This document shows, in pieces, positions 13,416 to 18,833 of a stretch of 18,833 nucleotides of DNA. Each line of letters begins with the position of its first letter. Within the stretch, counting starts at the first letter, position 1. The notes under the pieces were generated by a model. The model saw only the letters and a list, made by a program, of their open reading frames with translations. It made no database searches and was not told the origin of the DNA. Where the stretch lies: assembly GCA_041687095.1 (NCBI GenBank), contig JAWLCQ010000086.1, forward strand, positions 1 through 18,833, written 5' to 3'. Position numbers and translations under genes: made by a program. This DNA is from JAWLCQ01 sp041687095. GTDB taxonomy: Bacteria; Planctomycetota; Phycisphaerae; SM23-33.

Positions 13416-15788
13416 ATGGCCGACGTAAGCATGCTGCACGACTTCCCCCCGCCCCGCCGGTGGCGGGCGAGCTGGATCTGGGGCCCCGGGGACCCCGGGG
13501 CGAAGAACGCCTACCTGCTCTTCCGCCGCGAACTGCACCTCGACGCCCTCCCCGACGCCGCCCTGCTCCACCTCACCGCCGACACGCGCTACCAGCTCTT
13601 CGTCAACGGGGCGTTCATCGCCCGCGGGGCCCCGCAGTCCCAGCCGTACTTCCAGTACTACGACCAGCGCGACCTCCGCCCCCACCTCCGCGAGGGCGAC
13701 AACTGCATCGGGATCATCGTCAACCACGTGGGGAACCTCGTGGACACCCGCGGGGGGCTGCTGGCCGAACTGGTCGGACCCGACGGGCACACGCTGCTGC
13801 GGACCGACGACGCCTGGCGCGTCACCCGCTGCGATGCCTGGCGGGCGGACACGTTCGTCGTCCGCATGAACCAGGCGACCCCCTACCAGGAGCACTTCGA
13901 CTCCCGCCGCATCCCCCCCGCGTGGCACTCCTGCGGGTTCGACGACCGCTCCTGGGACGCGGCCGTCGTCGTCGGAGCGCGCCCCCCCGCCGCGGCGCCC
14001 TGGACCCGCCTCGTCCCCCGCGACATCCCCGACATGACCAACGATCCCACTCCGCCCCAGCGCATCGAGCGCGTCGAGGAGTGCCTCGACCTCGCCGACC
14101 GCACCCGCGGAAACGACCTGTCCATCAGCCTGTCCATGGTCGGACGCCCCATCGAGCACAGCCGCCTGGAGCACCCCGACTCGCTCCTGGGCGGGGAGGG
14201 ACAGCCCCTCGTCGCGCAGTGCAGCACGAAGCACTTCGACCGCGTGTTCGACGGCGTGTACGACCCATGCGTGGTGGTGGACTTCGGGCGGGTGGTGACG
14301 GCGTATCCGCGGATCGAGCTGGCGGGCGTGGACGGGGGCGTGCTGGAGATCGGCTACGCCGAGCGGCTGATCGACGGGCACTTCAACAACGCCGTCGAGG
14401 GCCAGTTCGCCGACCGCTACGTCATGCGCGACGGGGACCAGACGTGGCAGCCGTTCGCGTGGAAGGCGTTCCGCTACCTCAAGCTCCGCTTCCGCTCGTG
14501 TTTCGCGCCCGTCACCGTCCGTTCGCTGCAGGCGATGGTGACGACGTTCCCCTTCGAGGAGCGTGGGGCCTTCCGCAGCTCCGACGCGACGCTCAACGGG
14601 GCGTGGGAGATCTCGCGCTACACCCTTCGCCTGTGCTCCAACGAGTTCATCATGGACACGCCCTGGCGGGAGCAGGGGCAGTGGCTGGGGGACGTGGCGG
14701 CCGTCACGCTGGGGGGGCTGTACGCGTGCTTTGGGGACACGCAGCTCACGGGCAAGTTCGTGCGCCAGTCGGCGGCGAACCAATTCCCCACCGGCCTCAT
14801 CGCGAACATGACCAACACCTGCACGCACAACTGGGCGCGGGTGATCCCGGACTACTCGCTGTGGTGGCTGATGGGCCTGTGGAACCACTACCACTACACG
14901 GGCGAGCGCAAGTGGATCGACGAGTTCTACCCCGTCGCCCTGCGCATCTTCCAGGCCCACCTGCCGTACGTCAACGCCCACGGGCTGATCGAGGACATGC
15001 CCTACTGGGTCTTCATCGACTGGGCGGACGTGGAGAAGCGGGGCGAGTCGGCGGCGTACAACGCCCTCTTCCACGGGGCCGTCCTCGCCCTCGGCCGCCT
15101 GGCCGAACGCAAGGGAGACGCCTCCACGCAGGCCAAGTGCCTCACGCTCCTGCGGGCGATGCGGGAGTCGTTCCCGGAGCGGCTGCTGGACGCGAACCGG
15201 GGCGTCTTCGCCGATGCACGGATCGACGACGCGCTGTCCCCCAAGGTCAGCGAGCACGCCAACCTCGCCGCCATCCGCTGGGGCCTGTGCGACGCCGACA
15301 CCGCCCGCGGAATCGTGCGAAGGCTCTACGAGGAGCGGTCGGTGGCCTTCACCGAGTGCCAGCCGTTCTTCACCGTCGTGGTGCTGCAGGCCCTGGCGCA
15401 GATCGGCCGCTTCGACCTGGCGGTGCGGATCGTGCGCGAGCGATGGGGCGAGCGGATGGTGCAGCGCGGGGACACCTCGACGCGGGAGGAATGGTACACG
15501 AACGGCTCGTGGCGGTCGGGGGGATGGCACGGGTTCCTGCGGACGCGGAGCCACGCCTGGTCCGCCGCCCCCGCGGAGTTCCTGATCCGCAGCCTGATGG
15601 GCCTGGAGATCGTGGAGGCGGGGTGCAAGCGGGTGACGCTGGCCCCGCAGGAGACGGAGTTCGACTACGACGTGACGTTCCCCACCCCGCGGGGCCCCAT
15701 CCGCGTGCAGCGCTCCGCGGGCCGGACCGACGTCACCGTCCCCCCCACGATCCAGGTCGGAAACCGCCTCGGCCCGCCCCGGGGCTGA
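13416..15788 (+). CDS. Alpha-L-rhamnosidase, GH78-like
   Basis: This is a 790-aa protein from the ATG at 13416, with AGGAG seven bases upstream. The open frame extends back to 13275, but without a ribosome binding site. The N-terminal beta domain begins SWIWGPGD and contains YQLFVNGAFIARG (59-71), as in the accessory domains of this family. The (alpha/alpha)6 barrel carries MDTPWREQGQWLGD (413-426). It corresponds to the family's DCPxRE...GD signature, so Asp414 and Glu418 are the likely acid residues. STREEWYTNGSW (688-699) supplies Glu691/692 as candidate base. It should release L-rhamnose from polysaccharides or glycosides. No signal peptide is visible, so it probably acts inside the cell on imported oligosaccharides. 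The family call is strong; the substrate is not determined. Confidence 0.88.
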   Translation: MADVSMLHDFPPPRRWRASWIWGPGDPGAKNAYLLFRRELHLDALPDAALLHLTADTRYQLFVNGAFIARGAPQSQPYFQYYDQRDLRPHLREGDNCIGIIVNHVGNLVDTRGGLLAELVGPDGHTLLRTDDAWRVTRCDAWRADTFVVRMNQATPYQEHFDSRRIPPAWHSCGFDDRSWDAAVVVGARPPAAAPWTRLVPRDIPDMTNDPTPPQRIERVEECLDLADRTRGNDLSISLSMVGRPIEHSRLEHPDSLLGGEGQPLVAQCSTKHFDRVFDGVYDPCVVVDFGRVVTAYPRIELAGVDGGVLEIGYAERLIDGHFNNAVEGQFADRYVMRDGDQTWQPFAWKAFRYLKLRFRSCFAPVTVRSLQAMVTTFPFEERGAFRSSDATLNGAWEISRYTLRLCSNEFIMDTPWREQGQWLGDVAAVTLGGLYACFGDTQLTGKFVRQSAANQFPTGLIANMTNTCTHNWARVIPDYSLWWLMGLWNHYHYTGERKWIDEFYPVALRIFQAHLPYVNAHGLIEDMPYWVFIDWADVEKRGESAAYNALFHGAVLALGRLAERKGDASTQAKCLTLLRAMRESFPERLLDANRGVFADARIDDALSPKVSEHANLAAIRWGLCDADTARGIVRRLYEERSVAFTECQPFFTVVVLQALAQIGRFDLAVRIVRERWGERMVQRGDTSTREEWYTNGSWRSGGWHGFLRTRSHAWSAAPAEFLIRSLMGLEIVEAGCKRVTLAPQETEFDYDVTFPTPRGPIRVQRSAGRTDVTVPPTIQVGNRLGPPRG

Positions 15789-15824
15789 CGGCACGGCCGG
15801 TGCCTCGCGGAGCACGTCCGCGAC

Positions 15825-15890
15825 GGGACGGTGACGCGCGCAAGCCGCCGGTGGGACGGTGAAGCGAGCGAGTCGCTGGTGGGACGGTAG
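15825..15890. repeat. 28-bp tandem repeat between convergent genes
   Basis: Two diverged copies of a 28-bp unit starting GGGACGGTGA and ending CGGT/TGGT lie at 15825-15852 and 15853-15880, followed by a partial third copy. They sit between the convergent rhamnosidase and DUF2203 genes, and no clear terminator is seen there. Confidence 0.8.
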
Positions 15891-15932
15891 GACCGTTGGG
15901 TCCCGTACGGGCGGACGGAAGGGGGCGAGGAG

Positions 15933-16397
15933 CTATCGGCTCAGGGCGACTTCCTCTTCGAGGAGTTCGGCGAGGGAGCGGCGGAGGGTGCAGCCTTCAT
16001 GGGGCTCGTGCCAGTGGGAGATCGTTTCCTCGCCGTAGGTCCAGCAGAGTCGGACCTCGCGGCCGGCGGTCCAGCAGGGGAAGTCGACCATCCCCAGGGC
16101 CCAGTCGCGGAGTTCGGCGCCGACCTGTTGGAGGTCCTCGACGGCCTGGCGGAGTTGGGCGGCGACTTCGCGGACGCGGCGGGCGGCGGCCGCGGCGCGA
16201 TCGGACGGGCCGGCGAAGGCGGCGAGGTCGTACGCCTCCTGCCAGTCGATGAACTCGGCGTGCAGGGGCATGACGTCGGCGACGATCCGCTTGATGAGCA
16301 CGAGCGAGCGGTTGGCCTGCGCGAGGGTGAAGCAGCGCGCTCCGGAGGGCGACACGGAGCGGCGGGTCCGGGTGGTGCAGGGCAGATACTCGGGCAT
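15933..16397 (-). CDS. DUF2203 family protein
   Basis: This 154-aa protein matches DUF2203. It opens with FTLAQANRSLVLIKRIVADV (23-42). A helical middle region (about 45-95) is followed by the conserved GAELRDWALGMVDFP (93-107), VRLCWTYGEE (115-124) and HWHEPHEG (128-135). The Cys and His residues could bind a metal, but no function is known for the family. The start ATG has GAGGAGG eight bases upstream. The first 20 residues are basic and Ser/Thr-rich, unlike the rest. It converges with the rhamnosidase gene and shows no obvious link to its neighbours. Confidence 0.88.
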   Translation of the reverse strand: MPEYLPCTTRTRRSVSPSGARCFTLAQANRSLVLIKRIVADVMPLHAEFIDWQEAYDLAAFAGPSDRAAAAARRVREVAAQLRQAVEDLQQVGAELRDWALGMVDFPCWTAGREVRLCWTYGEETISHWHEPHEGCTLRRSLAELLEEEVALSR

Positions 16398-16925
16398 CGG
16401 TTTCGCCTCCTCGGCGATACCAGGGCAGTCGCAGGGTCGCTGTCGCGGGTGCCACGGCTGCGCTGTTTACAGCCGTGCTCACACGAGCACGCGGCGGAAC
16501 ACGGGTTCTGCGAACCCATGGGACCCAGCGAATCGGACTTCGCGACTGCCCTGTCGGCGACACGGCCGCACTGTCTGGTAGAACGCCTCCCTTCCGTCGC
16601 CACATGGGTCTGACGCGGCGGTGCCGCTGCGCTCGGCAACGGCGGCGCCCAGCGTTGCATTGCCAGTCCCGAGCGTTGCCCCATGGGCGCCCCGCGTTGC
16701 ACGTGGGGGGCGGCGATCTACCAGGTTGCGTTTCTATCGGCTGGGGGGCGTGGCGAGCATGAGTCGTTTCAGTCCGAAGGATCCGCGAAGTGCCGTGCCT
16801 GTCGAATTGACACTCCGCGCTCCGCGCCGTTGTCGAAACGACAGGCGGCCGCTACTCCCCACCGCCGCGTCGCTGCGCAACCCCAGGATCTGCCTCATTC
16901 TATGGTGGGGATTCGCGAATGCTCT
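16398..16925. other. Gene-free stretch with repeats
   Basis: I find no credible gene here. It holds the REP-like element at 16444-16526, then GC-rich sequence with recurring GCGTTGC words at about 16650-16700 that resembles further decayed repeats. The sigma-54 promoter of hsp20 lies at its right end. Short plus-strand frames in it lack ribosome binding sites and family motifs. Confidence 0.6.
16444..16526. repeat. REP-like element, intergenic copy
   Basis: The first 23 bp are identical to 5271-5293, and 25 of 31 bp match 5322-5352 at nearly the same spacing. It contains a GGCTG/CAGCC stem-loop and a GGGTTC-TGC-GAACCC stem-loop. It lies upstream of the DUF2203 gene start, outside any gene. 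Confidence 0.75.
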
Positions 16926-16942
16926 CTGGCACGCCATTTGCA
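16926..16942 (+). promoter_or_regulatory. Sigma-54 promoter upstream of hsp20
   Basis: CTGGCACGCCATTTGCA matches the -24/-12 consensus YTGGCACG-N4-TTGCW at every defined position, with GG at 16928-16929 and GC at 16940-16941. Transcription would start near 16953, leaving a leader of about 90 nt before the Hsp20 ATG. That leader contains an 8-bp hairpin at 16975-16997. An enhancer-binding activator would be needed, and its site is not identified. Confidence 0.75.
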
Positions 16943-17044
16943 AAACACACATTGCGAGGGTGGGTTGCCCTCGTCGGGCGGCCGCGGGCGCCGCCCGCCG
17001 GACACGTGCAAACCGCAAGTACATGCAAAGTAGGAGGTCTAACC

Positions 17045-17485
17045 ATGAACCTGATGCGTTATCGACCCCAGCGGGGCGGGCTCGTCTCGCTGCACGACGC
17101 CGTCGATGATGTCTTCAATCGCTTCTTCGAGGATTGGGGCGACAGCCCGATGACTCGGTGGGTGCCGGCCCTGGATCTGTGCGAGCGGGAAGACGCCGTC
17201 GTCGTCCGCGCGGAGATGCCCGGCATGGGGGCGGAGGACATCGACCTGTCGGTCCACGGGGACACGCTGACGATCAGCGGCGAGAAGAACGAGCGCAAGG
17301 AAGACGAGAAGGATAACGTCTACCACACCGAGCGCCGCTACGGTCGCTTCCAGCGCAGCGTCACCCTGCCGATGACGGTGGACGCGGGCAGGATCGAGGC
17401 CACGTTCAAGAACGGAGTGCTGGTGGTGACGCTGCCCAAGAGCGAGCAGGCCAAGCCCCGCAAGATCGAAGTGAAGAAGCAGTGA
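17045..17485 (+). CDS. Small heat shock protein, Hsp20/alpha-crystallin family
   Basis: This is a 146-aa protein from the ATG at 17045, with AGGAGG seven bases upstream. The frame is open further upstream but only through non-coding leader. Residues 1-38 form the variable N-terminal arm. The alpha-crystallin domain covers about 40-133, with VVVRAEMPGM (52-61), DTLTISGEK (73-81) and the conserved A-x(4)-GVL block ending FKNGVLVVTLP (121-131). The C-terminus is short and basic (PRKIEVKKQ) and has an IEV segment in place of the usual IXI motif. It should act as an ATP-independent holdase for unfolding proteins. A consensus sigma-54 promoter lies upstream and a strong hairpin downstream, so it is likely a single-gene unit. 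Confidence 0.95.
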   Translation: MNLMRYRPQRGGLVSLHDAVDDVFNRFFEDWGDSPMTRWVPALDLCEREDAVVVRAEMPGMGAEDIDLSVHGDTLTISGEKNERKEDEKDNVYHTERRYGRFQRSVTLPMTVDAGRIEATFKNGVLVVTLPKSEQAKPRKIEVKKQ

Positions 17486-17518
17486 CCCCCCTGCCGCACC
17501 GCCTGGGTTAAGATGCAG

Positions 17519-17555
17519 TCCCGGGCGCTCGACGTGCAACGTTGGGCGCCCGGGA
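17519..17555 (+). terminator. Strong hairpin between hsp20 and truB
   Basis: A 10-bp GC-rich stem (17519-17528 with 17546-17555) extends inward, with G-U pairs, to 17 base pairs around a 3-nt GCA loop. It lies about 35 bp past the hsp20 stop codon. Only a weak TTG follows in place of a T run, so it is terminator-like but not a classic intrinsic terminator. Confidence 0.55.
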
Positions 17556-17628
17556 TTGCGAAGCGGCGGCGGGCATGATCTGATCGACCCATGTGAACGC
17601 GTTAGGACGGTGCGTTATCGCGAACCTG

Positions 17629-18501
17629 ATGGGCTTCTACAACATCCGCAAACCCCAGGGCCCGACGAGTCACGACGTCGTCGCCCGCGTCCGCCGCCTG
17701 CTGCCGCGCAAGACCCGCGTCGGTCATGCCGGCACTCTGGACCCATTCGCCGACGGGGTGCTCGTGGTCTGCGTGGGGCACGCCACGCGGCTGGCCGAGT
17801 ACGTCCAGCGTTCGCCCAAACGCTACCGCGCCCGCATCCGCCTGGGGGCGCGGAGCACGACGGACGACCCGATGGGCGAGATCGTCCAGGCGCCCGACGC
17901 TTCCGCCCCGCCGGAACAGGCCCTGCGCGAGGCGTTGCGGCGGTTCGTGGGCGAGATCGAGCAGACGCCCCCGGCCCACTCGGCGGTCCACGTGGATGGG
18001 CAGAGGGCGTACAAGCTGGCGCGGCGAGGCGAGGCGGTGGAACTGCCCCCGCGGTTGGTGCGGGTGTATGGCGTTGACCTGATGGCGTACGCCTATCCGC
18101 ACGTTGACGTGGACATCCGCTGTGGGTCGGGGACGTACATCCGCTCGATCGCCCGCGACGTGGGCGAGGCCCTGGGCGTGGGCGGATACTGCGATGCCCT
18201 GACCCGCACGGAGGTCGGCCCCTTCCACCTCGCCGACGCCGTCGAACTCGACGCCCTCGATCCCGCCCGCGACCTCCAACCGCCCCGCATGGGCCTGGCG
18301 GACCTGGCGTGCGTGACGGTGGGGAGCGAGGGCGAGAAGGCGTTGACGTACGGCCAGGCGGTTCGCGTGGAGGGGCAGGTCCCCGAGGGGGAGATCGCCC
18401 TGCTCAGCGAGGGCGGGCAACTGCTGGCCATCGGGCGGAAGGACCCGGGCAGCAAAGCGATCCGCCCGGGCAAAGTCTTCTGCGTCGTAGAGGACGCATA
18501 G
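17629..18501 (+). CDS. truB: tRNA pseudouridine-55 synthase TruB
   Basis: This is a 290-aa protein from the ATG at 17629. A GTG at 17593 would add 12 residues; neither has a strong ribosome binding site, and family members usually start just before the NxxKPxGxTS motif (NIRKPQGPTS at 5-14). The catalytic block GHAGTLDPFADGVL (32-45) carries the nucleophile Asp38. YRARIRLGARSTTDD and GSGTYIRSIARDVGEALG are further conserved TruB segments. A PUA-like domain follows at about 220-290 (YGQAVRVEG, GKVFCVVED). The enzyme makes pseudouridine at position 55 in the T-loop of tRNAs. It is separated from hsp20 by a hairpin and followed immediately by more hairpins. Confidence 0.96.
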   Translation: MGFYNIRKPQGPTSHDVVARVRRLLPRKTRVGHAGTLDPFADGVLVVCVGHATRLAEYVQRSPKRYRARIRLGARSTTDDPMGEIVQAPDASAPPEQALREALRRFVGEIEQTPPAHSAVHVDGQRAYKLARRGEAVELPPRLVRVYGVDLMAYAYPHVDVDIRCGSGTYIRSIARDVGEALGVGGYCDALTRTEVGPFHLADAVELDALDPARDLQPPRMGLADLACVTVGSEGEKALTYGQAVRVEGQVPEGEIALLSEGGQLLAIGRKDPGSKAIRPGKVFCVVEDA

Positions 18502-18502
18502 C

Positions 18503-18547
18503 CCCCTCTCCCCGCGGGGAAAGGGGTGGGCGGGCGTACCGCCCGCC
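18503..18547 (+). terminator. Two hairpins directly behind truB
   Basis: A C-rich/G-rich stem (18503-18513 with 18516-18526, one mismatch, 2-nt loop) begins one base past the truB stop codon. A perfect 8-bp stem GGCGGGCG/CGCCCGCC follows at 18529-18547. No T run follows either. They may stop transcription or protect the mRNA end. Confidence 0.45.
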
Positions 18548-18578
18548 GCTAGACAGACAGGCGACCTCTACTTCGCCT

Positions 18579-18611
18579 GGTTCCTGATTCCTGTCCTGGT
18601 TCCTGGTTCCA
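18579..18611. repeat. GGTTCCT heptamer array, second copy
   Basis: The units GGTTCCT, GATTCCT, a shortened GTCCT, GGTTCCT and GGTTCCA follow one another. They use the same word as the array at 2051-2085, in the same orientation on the plus strand. Confidence 0.75.
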
Positions 18612-18833
18612 GACCGTTCTCGTCTTCCGGGCACCCCCTCACCGCCTCGCTGCGCTCGGCACCTCTCCCCGGGGGGCTGTCTCTTTATCACATTTTTCCC
18701 GTCCGCTCCCGCCCCCGCCCGGGCTTGCCCGAAGCGCTCCCGCCCCCGCCCGGGCTCGTCCCGGGGGAGCGAAGGTTTCTAAGCTAGCCCGCGCCCTGCC
18801 CCCTCTCCTCCTGCCGTTTCTTCTTCTTTCCGC
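18612..18833. other. Gene-free right end with a 31-bp tandem repeat
   Basis: I see no gene between truB and the window end. A 31-bp unit starting CGCTCCCGCC is repeated at 18704-18734 and from 18735 onward. The second copy diverges at its end and can pair back on itself (CGCTCCC with GGGAGCG near 18771). The last 30 bases are pyrimidine-rich. Confidence 0.6.

Noticed and set aside
13080..15815. 911-aa minus-strand open frame antisense to the rhamnosidase
   Set aside because: Its composition is that of a high-GC shadow frame, with no family motifs. The plus strand encodes a clear GH78-like enzyme with a ribosome binding site.
13142..15862. 906-aa plus-strand open frame overlapping the rhamnosidase
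   Set aside because: An Arg/Pro/Gly-rich shadow in another frame with no motifs.
16734..17033. Small ORFs of about 96-116 aa in the gap before hsp20
   Set aside because: No ribosome binding site, no motifs, and they cross the repeats or the promoter.
16919..17044. N-terminal extension of Hsp20
   Set aside because: It would run through the sigma-54 promoter and leader. The ATG at 17045 has a perfect ribosome binding site.
16953..17044. RNA thermometer in the hsp20 leader
   Set aside because: A hairpin exists at 16975-16997, but nothing in the leader pairs convincingly with the AGGAGG site.
16880..17044. CIRCE operator before hsp20
   Set aside because: No TTAGCACTC / GAGTGCTAA pair is present.

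Overview
The window is very GC-rich and densely coded. Planctomycete-style features point to a Planctomycetota bacterium: two secreted PQQ-type beta-propellers (one with the DWPQWRGP opening), a DUF2203 protein, a YfgM-like membrane TPR protein with an Ala/Pro/Glu tail, a GH78 rhamnosidase, and short GGTTCCT-type word arrays between genes. The assignment to phylum is an inference from gene content, and I cannot place it to class. Corrinoid and radical-SAM proteins would suit an anaerobic or microaerobic habitat.

Layout. From 1 to 13083 every gene reads on the minus strand. Reading in the direction of transcription, there are two PQQ-like propellers (11827-13083 and 10233-11729), then a repeat-filled 200-250 bp spacer. 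Next comes a tightly overlapping five-gene operon (9985 down to 2750): an 8-Cys ferredoxin-like protein, a B12-binding radical SAM protein, a DUF116-polyprenyl diphosphate synthase fusion, a prenyltransferase-repeat protein, and a squalene-hopene-cyclase-like class II cyclase with a DADDTA motif. It is followed by a lipoprotein (2122-2631), a YfgM-like protein (1065-1940), and a corrinoid protein (255-887) with a strong hairpin terminator behind it. At the left edge a possible partial ORF encodes a Cys-containing hexapeptide repeat.

On the right, an alpha-L-rhamnosidase (13416-15788, plus) converges on a DUF2203 protein (15933-16397, minus). A roughly 650 bp gene-free stretch follows. It holds REP-like repeats and a consensus sigma-54 promoter that leads into an Hsp20 gene (17045-17485). 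truB (17629-18501) and a hairpin- and repeat-rich end complete the window.

The most interesting part is the five-gene operon. Its gene overlaps (ATGA, ATGA, 59 bp, 20 bp) imply coupled translation. Its content implies a terpenoid pathway: the fused synthase would make a polyprenyl diphosphate, the class II cyclase would cyclise a polyprenyl substrate, and the B12-radical SAM protein with the two-cluster ferredoxin would modify the product, perhaps by radical methylation. No squalene synthase or hpn gene is visible here, so the product may not be a standard hopanoid. A dispersed REP-like element has also ended up inside the coding sequence of one of these genes and is translated as a linker.
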